Part shown: positions 17,520 through 26,945 of the stretch, piece by piece
Position numbering within the stretch: position 1 is the first letter of the stretch
Layout of the letters: each line of letters starts with the position of its first letter
Origin: Opacimonas immobilis
Lineage (GTDB): Bacteria > Pseudomonadota > Gammaproteobacteria > Enterobacterales > Alteromonadaceae
NCBI RefSeq assembly: GCF_048282545.1
Contig: NZ_CP182485.1
Location: forward strand, 1,240,001 to 1,304,000
Direction of reading: 5' to 3'
Length of the DNA: 64,000 bases
Made by a program: the position numbers and the translations under genes
The notes under the pieces: model-generated
Seen by the model: the letters and a program-made list of their open reading frames with translations, nothing else
What the model was told of the DNA's origin: nothing
Databases searched by the model: none

Positions 17520-19060
17520 TACATGACTCGCTCTACGATATTGATATTGAACAGCTCAGCGCCGACTAAGCCCAAATATAAGGCTATAAGCAAACCGGAT
17601 GAGACGGTAAAGGTCAACAATTTCATCTTGTTCTTGTGGCTGATGTCACTGATCTCTAAGTGACTCACGACCCCAAGGACTGGATACGCCGTTAATTGAC
17701 TGAGTTGTTGTGCACGATGCAATACCGGTGACATCTGACTTAAGAAGAAGGCTAATCCGGTACCAGAGCCAAACCCCACGAGGATAACCAAGGTATAAAA
17801 AACTAAGCGCTTTGAACCTTGTGGTTCAGTGGGTACCATCGGCGGCTCCAAAATTCGGAATTTCAAATCATCTGTTGTGTCATCGGCTCGTCTTGATAAC
17901 TCTGCTGACTCTTTACGCACGAGCAGTTGCTGATGTTTTTGTTGCATGATGCCGTAATCGCGGTTCAGCGCGGTGAGCTCCGCCTCGACTTGTGGGACTT
18001 GATCTATTTTGGACCGCAACATAGCAATTTTGTTGTTGAAGTCGTTTTCACGCACTTTCATTGAGGCAATGCTGCTTTCTAAACGCGAAATTTCGAGACG
18101 AATTTCTTGGGTGAGCAAGTTCATGTTATCCTCGCTCGAAGCATTTGAAGTGAGAGAGGCAATCTCGCGTTCTCTGGCCTCGAGTAATGAAGTCAGCAAA
18201 TCGCGAGTTTCTACAACATCTGGATGAATATCAGTATAACGCAGCTTTAACTCATCCATGCGCTCTTGTAAGGATTCAATGCGTGCATCAAAACGTGTTG
18301 TAATGCTCAAATCACTGTATCCGCTGTCTCGCGGACTCAACTGAGACTTCAGTGAGTTAACTTGTTGTTCCGTTTCTTTGATGGTGAGTTGCAGTTCTTC
18401 CAAATTGGTCGTTATGCGAGACAGGTTATCGTAAAAGTTGCCTTGCTGTGGCAGAATATTTGAATATTTGCGTTTAAAATCCGATAAGCGCAGTTCAGAC
18501 TCGCTCAGTCTTGTTTCGTATTCAGCAATTTGTTGATCGATAAATTCATTCGCATTATCCGAATCGCGTCGATTGTTGCCCAATGAGCCGGTTACAAACA
18601 GATCAAGCGTTTTTTGGACCACCGTTTTTGCCATTTCTGGGTTTTGGTGACGATATGAAATCGTGTATATGTTGTCTTTTGATGTCGTTTTGAGCTTGAT
18701 GTTTTCACTCAAATTGTTGATCAGTGACGTATACTCTTGGTCTGTGGTGACAGACAAGTCTAAGTCAGTTTGACGGGCAATTTCTTCCACATTATCCCGA
18801 CTTAATAACGTTTTCGCCATTTGCTCGACTTCGGCTTGGGTGTTGTTTTGAATCGTTAGACCACGCAGTAATGGCTGAATGATGGAACGTGTATCGACAT
18901 AGACCACCGCGTTTGATTCGTATTCATCGGGGAGCATCGCCACGTAAGCGAAGCCGATGGGACAGATTAACCAAGAGGTCATGATAATAAATCGTTTCTT
19001 GATCCAAATACCACGCACAAAGTCAATTAATTGCGCAAGTGTCTGTTGCAAATCCTGCAT
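17519..19060 (-). CDS. Polysaccharide chain-length determinant (Wzz/GNVR, XrtA-type)
   Basis: 513-residue polysaccharide co-polymerase. Two membrane helices flank a long periplasmic coiled coil: TM1 at about 25-42 (IIMTSWLICPIGFAYVAM), coiled coil at about 160-390 (multiple SLQERMDELKLRY-like heptads), the GNVR-like region, and TM2 near 432-452, with a further C-terminal hydrophobic segment. It is the partner of the downstream tyrosine kinase, with which it overlaps by one base, and follows the export lipoprotein gene by 59 bases. Confidence 0.88.
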   Translation of the reverse strand: MQDLQQTLAQLIDFVRGIWIKKRFIIMTSWLICPIGFAYVAMLPDEYESNAVVYVDTRSIIQPLLRGLTIQNNTQAEVEQMAKTLLSRDNVEEIARQTDLDLSVTTDQEYTSLINNLSENIKLKTTSKDNIYTISYRHQNPEMAKTVVQKTLDLFVTGSLGNNRRDSDNANEFIDQQIAEYETRLSESELRLSDFKRKYSNILPQQGNFYDNLSRITTNLEELQLTIKETEQQVNSLKSQLSPRDSGYSDLSITTRFDARIESLQERMDELKLRYTDIHPDVVETRDLLTSLLEAREREIASLTSNASSEDNMNLLTQEIRLEISRLESSIASMKVRENDFNNKIAMLRSKIDQVPQVEAELTALNRDYGIMQQKHQQLLVRKESAELSRRADDTTDDLKFRILEPPMVPTEPQGSKRLVFYTLVILVGFGSGTGLAFFLSQMSPVLHRAQQLSQLTAYPVLGVVSHLEISDISHKNKMKLLTFTVSSGLLIALYLGLVGAELFNINIVERVM

Positions 19061-19119
19061 AGATAAAATCCATTTTAGAAGTGAAAAGCTTAGCTAGAGC
19101 GTCGTTAAAAACGACCGAC

Positions 19120-19746
19120 TTAATACCAAGCTTCTGGGATGATCACGATATCGCCCGGCAACATATCAATGTTTTTATTGATGTCGCCGTCTTTGACTAA
19201 TCGCTCCAAATTCAAAGCAAAGCTTTTTTGCTGGCCATTGATACGACGGATCAGAACCGCATTGTCGCCGTCAGCGAACTCCGTTAATCCACCCACTGCA
19301 ATCATGAGATCCAATAAGGTCATGTGTTGAGTGTAGTTGATCGCAGCTGGGTTTGTGGCTTCGCCAATGACGCGGACTTGCTCTGATAACGGACCAGAAA
19401 ATGAATTTACACTCACCGTCACTCGTGGATTATTGATGTATTTGGATAATTCTTGTTCGATGTGACGAGCGAGCATAGAAGGGGTTTTGCCCGATACGGA
19501 GATGTCTTCCACTAATGAAGTGGTGACTTTGCCATCAGGTCGAACGATAAAGGAACCTGAGATCTCAGGGTTTCGCCATACAAAGATCGAAAGTTGATCA
19601 CCAGGTCCAATTAAATATTGATAATTGTCCACATCGGTTGTCAGGGTGGTACGGACTTTGGCAGTTGGCAACGTTTGTGTTGCACACCCGCTAAGTAGTA
19701 AAGCAAATAGGGCACATACGGCCATCCATAGACGTGTCATTTTCAT
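19120..19746 (-). CDS. Polysaccharide export lipoprotein (Wza/EpsE-type, XrtA-associated)
   Basis: 208-residue periplasmic/outer-membrane protein with the polysaccharide export domain (YLIGPGDQLSIFVWRNPEISGSF...) followed by a SLBB-like domain (VRVIGEATNPAAINY). The start at 19746 gives a lipoprotein signal with lipobox LLSGC (Cys21); an earlier in-frame ATG at 19812 would bury that signal behind 22 charged residues. AAGGA lies upstream. First gene of the minus-strand export operon; divergently arranged with the sugar transferase gene. Confidence 0.9.
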   Translation of the reverse strand: MKMTRLWMAVCALFALLLSGCATQTLPTAKVRTTLTTDVDNYQYLIGPGDQLSIFVWRNPEISGSFIVRPDGKVTTSLVEDISVSGKTPSMLARHIEQELSKYINNPRVTVSVNSFSGPLSEQVRVIGEATNPAAINYTQHMTLLDLMIAVGGLTEFADGDNAVLIRRINGQQKSFALNLERLVKDGDINKNIDMLPGDIVIIPEAWY

Positions 19747-19912
19747 TAGATAATCCTTTAATCTTTTTACTGTCAGACTGACGGTATAGTCTTTATCGGA
19801 CAAAAAACACAATACTAAAGAAAAAAAATTATGACGGGTATAGGTTAAGAAAAAAAGCCATCAGACGATACATAGTCGATAAGACAATTTTAAGTTCTCA
19901 AGGAAGAGAAAG

Positions 19913-21328
19913 ATGGCTAAGCCTGTAGTAAAAGCCCGAAGACGCCTAACGTCACTGATATTAGCTGAAATCACGCTCGTGACGTATTTTGCTTATCTTT
20001 CTTTTTTTATAGTTGAGCTTGCCACACCATACACATCAGGCTTTCACTCAAAGTTCACAACTTACCTCGTGATTATACCTCTGTTTACGTTTCTGGCCGC
20101 ATTGGCTGTAGGGTTATACGAGTCAAAATTACGTGAAAGTTACCGAGGCATAGTACGGCGCATCTTTGTCGCACAAGGCTTGGCTTTTTTTGCACTAATG
20201 GTCATCGAGGCAGTGATCCTGCGCAACTTAGACGTGCACCCCTATTACTTGGTGATCACCGCTTGCCTTAACATTATCGGAATATCAATATTTCGATATT
20301 TGTTGTTTCGTTATCACGCACTGGGTGTAGGCAAAAGCCGCATTGTTATTTTAGGAGCGGGTCAGCGAGCGTCCATTATTGAAAAGCGCATGCGACGCTC
20401 TGCGGACCGCAAAAATTTTGAATTGATAGGATTTATTCCAGTCCCTGGCGATAATCGTGATGAAAAAGGGATTCAACATGAATTGCTATTGGATATTGAT
20501 ATTGATGCCTCGTTCGTTGAGTTTATCCAAGCCAACAACATTGATGAAATAGTGATTGCCGCCGACCAACGCCGTGGCACGTTACCCATTGAAGTGCTGT
20601 TTGATTTGCGATTACAAGGTGTGGTGGTTACCGATTTATTGGACTTTATGGAACGTGAGGTGGGGCAGATTGTAGTGGATTTGTTGTTTCCAAGTTGGTT
20701 GATTTTCTCTAATGGGTTCAATTCTCAAAACTACGCCCGTCAATTAGTGGACAATGGTTTAAATTGGTTCTTAGCATCGCTGGTATTGTTTTTTGTGTGG
20801 CCATTTATGTTATTAACGGCATTAGCAATTTATCTTGATGACGGTCGACGAACCAAAACTTCCGTTTTTTACAAACAAATTCGTACCGGTAAAAACGGCG
20901 AACCATTTGCCATTTATAAGTTCCGTAGCATGGGCAAAGACGCGGAAAAAGACGGCGCGAAGTGGGCGACCAAAAACGACATGCGGGTCACGCGTATTGG
21001 TGGCTTTATTCGAAAATATCGCCTGGATGAATTACCACAATTATACAATGTGTTTCGTGGGGACATGTCTTTTGTTGGACCACGACCAGAGCGACCTGAA
21101 TTTGTGGAACAGCTGGCGACTGAAATCCCATTTTACAATCATCGTCACACTGTAAAACCGGGATTGGCAGGTTGGGCACAATTGAACTACCCATACGGCG
21201 CAAGTGTGAATGATGCAAGGGAAAAGCTCAAATTCGATCTATATTATGTTAAACATCAGAGTTTTTTGCTCGATATATTAATACTGATACGGACCGTGGA
21301 AGTGGTTTTATTTGGCAAAGGACAATAG
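19913..21328 (+). CDS. Priming sugar transferase, XrtA system (EpsB-type)
   Basis: Polyisoprenyl-phosphate hexose-1-phosphate transferase that starts each repeat unit on undecaprenyl phosphate. 471 residues: four or five N-terminal membrane helices, a CoA-binding-like Rossmann segment (IVILGAGQRASIIEKRM, about 144-160), a further helix at about 285-305, and the C-terminal catalytic bacterial sugar transferase domain with YKFRSMGKDAE, RKYRLDELPQLYNV and GPRPERPEFV. GGAAGAG precedes the ATG. First gene of the plus-strand biosynthetic operon. Confidence 0.93.
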   Translation: MAKPVVKARRRLTSLILAEITLVTYFAYLSFFIVELATPYTSGFHSKFTTYLVIIPLFTFLAALAVGLYESKLRESYRGIVRRIFVAQGLAFFALMVIEAVILRNLDVHPYYLVITACLNIIGISIFRYLLFRYHALGVGKSRIVILGAGQRASIIEKRMRRSADRKNFELIGFIPVPGDNRDEKGIQHELLLDIDIDASFVEFIQANNIDEIVIAADQRRGTLPIEVLFDLRLQGVVVTDLLDFMEREVGQIVVDLLFPSWLIFSNGFNSQNYARQLVDNGLNWFLASLVLFFVWPFMLLTALAIYLDDGRRTKTSVFYKQIRTGKNGEPFAIYKFRSMGKDAEKDGAKWATKNDMRVTRIGGFIRKYRLDELPQLYNVFRGDMSFVGPRPERPEFVEQLATEIPFYNHRHTVKPGLAGWAQLNYPYGASVNDAREKLKFDLYYVKHQSFLLDILILIRTVEVVLFGKGQ

Positions 21329-21340
21329 GGAGATTATGTC

Positions 21341-22216
21341 GTGCAATGGAACGCGATGACAGTGGATGTGGAAGATTACTTTCATGTGTCTGCTTTTGAA
21401 CAAGCGATAGCCAAAGACGATTGGGGCTTTCTTACCCCAAGAGTCGATCACAACACTCACCGGCTACTTGATATTTTTGCCGAGCACAACGTCAAAGCGA
21501 CTTTTTTTACTCTGGGTTGGGTAGCACAACGCTGTCCGGCTTTGATTCAACGCATTGCGGCAGAAGGCCATGAACTAGGCAGTCATGGGAGTAATCATGC
21601 TCGTCTCACGACCTTGACGCAGCAACAGGCCTATGAAGACATTGCGCACAGCAAAGACCGCATTGAACAGATTTCAGGCAAAGCAGTGATGGGATATCGC
21701 GCGCCGAGTTTTTCGATGAATGCCAAGACCGAATATGTCTATGACATACTGGCTCGTCTGGGGTTTATGTACTCGTCGAGTACGTATCCGATAGAACACG
21801 ATTTATATGGCGTACCTCACTGGCCAAGGTTTTCCTACTGTCACCCTTCTGGCATTGTTGAGATCCCCATTCCCACCTTGCGCAAGAACCAGACCAATAT
21901 AGGTATTGGTGGCGGTGGGTATTTTCGTTTATTTCCTTATTGGTTTTCTAAACGTCGGATCAATGAGTTCTTAACACAAGAAAAAAAGCCATATAGTTTT
22001 TATTTTCATCCTTGGGAAATTGACCCGGACCAACCTCGAGTCAAAGACGCCCCGTTAAAATCTAAACTCCGCCACTATGTGAACTTAAATAGCATGGAAG
22101 ATAAGCTGAACAAATTGCTTCGTGATTTTGCCTGGTCTTCTATGGCGATGGCGTATGCGGATGAGCTTTCAGAGCTGGCTCCCAAAGTCCCAATGGATCT
22201 GTCGAGAACAGCATGA
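21341..22216 (+). CDS. XrtA-associated polysaccharide deacetylase
   Basis: Carbohydrate esterase 4 / NodB-type deacetylase, 291 residues, starting NAMTVDVEDYFHVSAFE: the first catalytic and metal Asp pair lies in TVDVEDY. It continues with the SHGSNHARL metal-binding His motif and a C-terminal YFHPWEID segment. This is the PEP-CTERM/XrtA subfamily, expected to remove acetyl groups from the nascent polysaccharide. The apparent start is GTG (GGGAG 8 bases upstream); ATG 21356 is an alternative. Overlaps xrtA by four bases (ATGA). Confidence 0.9.
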   Translation: MQWNAMTVDVEDYFHVSAFEQAIAKDDWGFLTPRVDHNTHRLLDIFAEHNVKATFFTLGWVAQRCPALIQRIAAEGHELGSHGSNHARLTTLTQQQAYEDIAHSKDRIEQISGKAVMGYRAPSFSMNAKTEYVYDILARLGFMYSSSTYPIEHDLYGVPHWPRFSYCHPSGIVEIPIPTLRKNQTNIGIGGGGYFRLFPYWFSKRRINEFLTQEKKPYSFYFHPWEIDPDQPRVKDAPLKSKLRHYVNLNSMEDKLNKLLRDFAWSSMAMAYADELSELAPKVPMDLSRTA

Positions 22217-23772
22217 CAACGGCGACGTACAGTCATCTAAAAGCGTCCCAAAGGATGTTTTTTTCCTTGTGCTTGGTGTTATTGGGTTGGGCGTTCTTTA
22301 GCTTTGCCGGGATCAGCAGTGCAGTCGGTATTTGGTCGGTTTCAGAGATCTTCCAGCACTGCTTTTTGGTGATCCCCGGTGCACTCTACTTGATATGGCA
22401 AGAGCGCGGTGTGTTGCAACAGTTACCGATACGACCAGCATCGCAAGCCTTGCCGGTTGTCTTTGGGCAGTTGGTGTTATATGTGGTGGGCGTTGCGGGC
22501 GATATTCAGCTGTTTATGCACGTTGCAGCGTTTTCTCTCTTGCCGACGTTAATTTGGCTCGTCATCGGTAATCGTGCGGCATACCACATCATGTTTCCTT
22601 TGATGTTCATGTTGTTTGCCATTCCTATTGGCGAAGAACTGGTGCCCTGGTTACAACAAATCACCGCGGATATCGCAGTGTACTTGTTGCAACTCACGGG
22701 TGTGCCATTGTTTCGCACAGGGTTGTACATCGAGGTACCTGGCGGGACGTTTTTGGTTGCTGAAGCTTGCTCTGGCATAAGCTTTTTCATCGCGTCAGTA
22801 GTGATTGGTAACTTGTACGCGTATATGAACTTGTTTTCTTGGCGGCGCCGAGTGAGTTTTGTGATGTTATCTATTGCGTACCCCATTGTTGCAAATGCAG
22901 TCAGGGTGTATGGCATTATCTTAACTGGGTATTTGAGTGACATGGAACACGCAGTCGGAGCAGACCATCTTGTGTATGGCTGGGTGTTTTTTGCAATGGT
23001 TATTGTGAGTTTGATTTTTTTGGGTGAGCTATTTCGTCGCGGAGACAGCAAGGTGAAGGACACTGATAAGGCTCATCCTACTGTACACAGTACGTCCACT
23101 TCCCCACAATATTGGGTGGTGATCTTGGTATTAATATTGTTAGGGGCTGCCCAGTGGTGGCAAGCACAAGTCCAGAACCGAATTGAAGCACCTTGGTCGT
23201 ATTCGAACACACCTATCAAAGAAGTGATGAGTGTAGGAAATAATGCACAATGGAGAGCTTCTTTACCCAGCACTCCCTGGGCACCGCAGTTTCATCATGC
23301 AGCGGCTGAGCAATTATCTACCCACCAATACCTCGACCAAGTCTATCAAAGTTATCAAGTCTCGTTTGATGGGAAACACGGTGAGTTAGTGAGCTTTCAA
23401 AATAAACTCTATCTGCAAGATCGTTGGACGTTGGTTGAGCGCAACCAAGTGACATTGAGCGACTCCAGTGTGGTATTGGCCGATCACATAAGCTCTCCAC
23501 GAGGTGAACAGCACGTGATCTATTATGCATACTGGTTTGATGGGCAGTGGTACAGCAGCAAAACCCAGGTCAAACTGATGCAAACGTTCGCAGCATTGTT
23601 GCATCGAGAGACTGTAATGCGACTGTTCGCCATCAAATTACCAGTATCAAACGATGCACTGTTACAACAGCGCCATCAAGCCATCATTAACAATCGCTTT
23701 ACTGAGTATCTTTCCCGTACCGACGCCCTTCGGGTAGCTAGTATTGAGCGACTTTCACAGGAGGCGCAATAA
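22213..23772 (+). CDS. xrtA: Exosortase A fused to an EpsI-like domain
   Basis: Integral membrane transpeptidase-like enzyme that processes PEP-CTERM tails. Residues 1-280 carry about eight hydrophobic helices and the catalytic triad: Cys186 in VAEACSGISFF, Arg231 in NAVRVYGII, His252 in GADHLVYGW. Residues from about 295 are a C-terminal EpsI-type (DUF3485) domain beginning with another membrane helix (YWVVILVLILLGAAQWW) and ending in a soluble part. Length 519 agrees with the fused A-type. It overlaps the deacetylase at the start and the glycosyltransferase at its stop (TAATG). Confidence 0.95.
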   Translation: MTTATYSHLKASQRMFFSLCLVLLGWAFFSFAGISSAVGIWSVSEIFQHCFLVIPGALYLIWQERGVLQQLPIRPASQALPVVFGQLVLYVVGVAGDIQLFMHVAAFSLLPTLIWLVIGNRAAYHIMFPLMFMLFAIPIGEELVPWLQQITADIAVYLLQLTGVPLFRTGLYIEVPGGTFLVAEACSGISFFIASVVIGNLYAYMNLFSWRRRVSFVMLSIAYPIVANAVRVYGIILTGYLSDMEHAVGADHLVYGWVFFAMVIVSLIFLGELFRRGDSKVKDTDKAHPTVHSTSTSPQYWVVILVLILLGAAQWWQAQVQNRIEAPWSYSNTPIKEVMSVGNNAQWRASLPSTPWAPQFHHAAAEQLSTHQYLDQVYQSYQVSFDGKHGELVSFQNKLYLQDRWTLVERNQVTLSDSSVVLADHISSPRGEQHVIYYAYWFDGQWYSSKTQVKLMQTFAALLHRETVMRLFAIKLPVSNDALLQQRHQAIINNRFTEYLSRTDALRVASIERLSQEAQ

Positions 23773-25112
23773 TGGGCCAAACCAAAGCTATGAAGGGCAT
23801 GAAGGTATTGTTTGTTTGTCAACGCGTGCCATACCCTCCGAACAAAGGGGAAAAGCTCAGAACCTATCATCAGATTGATTATTTGACCCAGCATGGGGTG
23901 GATGTTGATGTGTTGGCCTTGGCGGAATCCCAATCCGATGAGCAAGATTGTGCAGCGTTGGCACAACATGTCTCTCGAGCCAAATGTGTTAGGTTGCCTC
24001 ATAAATTACTGCGTTATCTCACGGCGTTGACACACGGCTGGGCCATCAGTGAAGGGTATTTCTATTCTGACCAGATGCAAGCAATCTTCAATGAATGGGT
24101 TGCTGAGACAGAGTATGAGGCGGTGATATTGAGTGCATCGAGTTTGTATCGCTATGCCCAGTGCAGTGGATTGTTACCGCAAGGGATGTCTCAAATGGGG
24201 GGCGGTGAGATTTTGTATCAACCAAAGCGTATCTTATTTGATTTTATGGATGTGGACTCGGACAAATGGTCTCAGTACGCAGACGCCGCGTCATGGCCGA
24301 TGTCTTGGGTGTATCGAAGAGAATCCAAAAAGGTGGCTGAGCTTGAACGGCGTGCGCTCATCGATGCAGACAAGGTGTTTTTGATCGCCGAGAAAGAACG
24401 TGAGTTGTTTGTGTCTGCGCATCAGCCCAACCATGAAAACCTTGAAGCAATGGATCTCAAAAAAGCACTCGATGAACGGGTGGAAGTGATGGGCAATGGC
24501 ATTGATCAGAGGGTCTTTTTTCCAGCATCCCAAGATCGTACTGGTGACACTCCACTGACACGATTCTTATTTGTCGGGGTCATGGACTACAAACCCAATG
24601 TGGAGGCCATGTTGTGGTTTGTCGAATACGTTTGGCCGTCGATCAAAATGCATTATCCTAAAGCTAGCTTGTCCATTGTGGGGATGAATCCTGTAAAGGA
24701 GATAAGAAAGCTTGATACAAGGCATGATATACAGGTCACGGGGCGTGTTGATGATGTAGTGCCGTATTTTCATCAGGCGGATGTGTTTGTGGCGCCATTT
24801 CAAATTGCACGTGGCGTACAAAACAAAATCTTACAAGCCATGGCATGTGGTCTTCCCGTGTTAGGTTCAAGTCTAGGTTTTGAGGGGATTGAGATGACCC
24901 ATGGGAAAGAGGGGTTTGTGTGTAACGATGTAAGTGCTTACCTATCTGCTTTAGCAGATTTGCAAGATTCTATATTGTATCAGGACGTGGTCACTCAGGC
25001 TGAGCGATTAATCGACACACGATATTCTTGGGCTGGACAATTACAAGCCTTGGCAGAGCAGTTGTCGACTGAGCAGCGAGATGACGAGTACATGAAACAG
25101 GTGTGCGCATGA
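23772..25112 (+). CDS. XrtA-associated GT4-like glycosyltransferase (TIGR03087-like)
   Basis: 446-residue GT-B transferase. N-terminal KVLFVCQRVPYPPNKGEKLRTYH is the signature of the PEP-CTERM-associated family; the C-terminal half has FVGVMDYKPNVEAMLWF, VAPFQIARGVQNKILQAMACGLPV and the retaining GT4 fold. Probably adds the second sugar of the repeat unit, by analogy with XrtA loci. The true start may be at the internal MKGMKVLF. The stop overlaps the acyltransferase start (ATGA). Confidence 0.88.
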   Translation: MGQTKAMKGMKVLFVCQRVPYPPNKGEKLRTYHQIDYLTQHGVDVDVLALAESQSDEQDCAALAQHVSRAKCVRLPHKLLRYLTALTHGWAISEGYFYSDQMQAIFNEWVAETEYEAVILSASSLYRYAQCSGLLPQGMSQMGGGEILYQPKRILFDFMDVDSDKWSQYADAASWPMSWVYRRESKKVAELERRALIDADKVFLIAEKERELFVSAHQPNHENLEAMDLKKALDERVEVMGNGIDQRVFFPASQDRTGDTPLTRFLFVGVMDYKPNVEAMLWFVEYVWPSIKMHYPKASLSIVGMNPVKEIRKLDTRHDIQVTGRVDDVVPYFHQADVFVAPFQIARGVQNKILQAMACGLPVLGSSLGFEGIEMTHGKEGFVCNDVSAYLSALADLQDSILYQDVVTQAERLIDTRYSWAGQLQALAEQLSTEQRDDEYMKQVCA

Positions 25113-25714
25113 AGCGGTTGTTTTTTTTGATCATATCTTTCCTGCAACTGCCGATAATACTTTTATATATGTTGGCCAGTTTCGCGGTTGGTCAAAGTAG
25201 CCGAGACAGTGTGTTTCAAAGTTTTATGCAGTTTTTGTCTCTGGCACCAGGGAAAATAGGCAGTTATCAGCGCAATGCCTTTGCCCATTGGGTGATTAAA
25301 CACTGGCATTGGAACAGTTATATTGGCTTTGGGGCATTGTTCTCACATACCGATACTGCCATCGGTGAGGGGGTCTATATTGGACCTCAGTGTAACATTG
25401 GCAAATGCTCGATAGGCAAAGACACTTTACTGGGCAGCGGGGTGCATATATTAAGCGGCAAAAATCAGCATGATTTTGCCCGCAGTGATGTGCCGATCCG
25501 TGACCAAGGGGGCGTATTTGAAAAGATATCCATCGGTCATAACTGCTGGATTGGTAATGGCGCGATTGTGATGGCCTCGGTGGGCAAAGGTTCGATTGTC
25601 GCAGCCGGTTCGGTGGTCGTGAATGATGTGCCAAGCGGTGTCATTGTTGGCGGGAATCCAGCAAAAGTGATTAAAACCATCAAGGAGGCCCCCCATGCAA
25701 CTCATAATGAGTAA
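25109..25714 (+). CDS. Hexapeptide-repeat acyltransferase
   Basis: 201 residues. The first 35 include a hydrophobic helix (LFFLIISFLQLPIILLYMLASFAVG). Then comes a left-handed beta-helix of imperfect hexapeptides (IGEGVYIGPQCNIGKCSIGKDTLLGSGVHIL), ending with IVAAGSVVVNDVPSGVIVGGNPAKVIK. This is the CysE/LacA/NodL/WcaF fold, likely an O-acetyltransferase that decorates the polysaccharide. ATG 25109 is chosen for the ATGA overlap with the preceding gene; a GTG two codons upstream is possible. Confidence 0.85.
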   Translation: MKRLFFLIISFLQLPIILLYMLASFAVGQSSRDSVFQSFMQFLSLAPGKIGSYQRNAFAHWVIKHWHWNSYIGFGALFSHTDTAIGEGVYIGPQCNIGKCSIGKDTLLGSGVHILSGKNQHDFARSDVPIRDQGGVFEKISIGHNCWIGNGAIVMASVGKGSIVAAGSVVVNDVPSGVIVGGNPAKVIKTIKEAPHATHNE

Positions 25715-26945
25715 GTTGATGCAAGGGATGATATTTGGGATTGGCACGCTCATAATCATGGGCGGCGCGGGTATCGTGGGTGTGACTCAGTTCACCAACT
25801 ACAATCTAAAAGACATTCTCTACAAAGTTCAAGAAAAAACCGGCACTGCCACCGTTATTGAGCCGTTTGCCGAGCCTGTGTCGGTTATTAAAGATTTTAG
25901 CAAAATCCCGCGTTTAACGGTTTCCCCTAATATGAAGGTACGTTACGCCTCTAATGTGCAAGAGCTCAATGAGGCGCTGGTGGATGCAAATAAAGTTGGC
26001 AACACCGTCATTTACCTAGTGGATGGGGTGTATAACATCGGAAGGACAATGAATATTAACGGTGAAAACATCACCATGATGTCAGTGTCGGGCAACCCTT
26101 ATGAAACGGTGATTATGGGAAGTGGGCATGATAGCGGGATTGGAAATCTGATAAGAGTCAATCGTTCTGGTTTTCGCATGGATGGGATCACCTTGACGGA
26201 TGCGTCATTCCATACCGTTCAAGTGGCAGGTGAGTTGGATGTAGATAATGTGCATTTTAATCGGATGATTTTTCAGGATGCGAAAGAGCAGCTGTTTAAA
26301 GTGTCTCACAATTACAATAATTTTCCAGAAAAAACCAGTGATAATGGAATCGTTGAACATTCTATCTTTCAATATACCCGAGGGATCGCCTACCAATATT
26401 ACACCGGGGGCATTGATGCCATTGGTGCAACCAATTGGGTAGTTAAAAATAATGTCTTTCGGGATATTTCAAGTCCTGCAAAGAGGATTGCTCAATATGC
26501 AGTGCACTTTTGGATTAACTCAAAAGACAATGTCGTAGCCGATAATTTATTTATTAATAATGATCGGCATATCGGTTTTGGCTTAGGCCATCAAAAGAAA
26601 AATGTAAAACACAATCACTCCGGTGGTGCGATTCGAAATAATGTCATTCTGCACGCAAAGACAACACCCTTTGCGGATACCGGAATTGCACTAGAACAAA
26701 GTCCAAACACGCTGATTGAAAATAATATTATATATCTTAATCACAATTACCCTCGAGCTATTGAGTATCGTTTCCCTGAAACAAGTAACGTTGTAATAAA
26801 AAATAACCAAGTGAATAAAAAGATCTCGTCAAGGGACGGGGGCACAGCGGATGTTGCACAAAATGAATTATCCGTCAGCGAGGAGGTATCTTTAGCCGTC
26901 TTTTCAAAAAAAGCCACTGAGTTACATATCACGAGTATTTATTAG
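25695..26945 (+). CDS. Membrane-anchored right-handed beta-helix protein
   Basis: 416 residues with an N-terminal hydrophobic helix (residues 10-30, GMIFGIGTLIIMGGAGIVGVTQ-like) as signal or anchor, then a parallel beta-helix: repeated short strands such as NGENITMMSVSGN, FRMDGITLTDASFHTV, NVHFNRMIFQDAKEQL, NWVVKNNVFRDI and NVVADNLFINNDRH, ending in Asn-ladder-like NNxI repeats. The fold is that of polysaccharide lyases and epimerases. Substrate is unknown; an activity on the exopolysaccharide is an inference from position. AGGAGG is six bases before the ATG, and the start overlaps the preceding gene by 20 bases. Confidence 0.75.
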   Translation: MQLIMSKLMQGMIFGIGTLIIMGGAGIVGVTQFTNYNLKDILYKVQEKTGTATVIEPFAEPVSVIKDFSKIPRLTVSPNMKVRYASNVQELNEALVDANKVGNTVIYLVDGVYNIGRTMNINGENITMMSVSGNPYETVIMGSGHDSGIGNLIRVNRSGFRMDGITLTDASFHTVQVAGELDVDNVHFNRMIFQDAKEQLFKVSHNYNNFPEKTSDNGIVEHSIFQYTRGIAYQYYTGGIDAIGATNWVVKNNVFRDISSPAKRIAQYAVHFWINSKDNVVADNLFINNDRHIGFGLGHQKKNVKHNHSGGAIRNNVILHAKTTPFADTGIALEQSPNTLIENNIIYLNHNYPRAIEYRFPETSNVVIKNNQVNKKISSRDGGTADVAQNELSVSEEVSLAVFSKKATELHITSIY

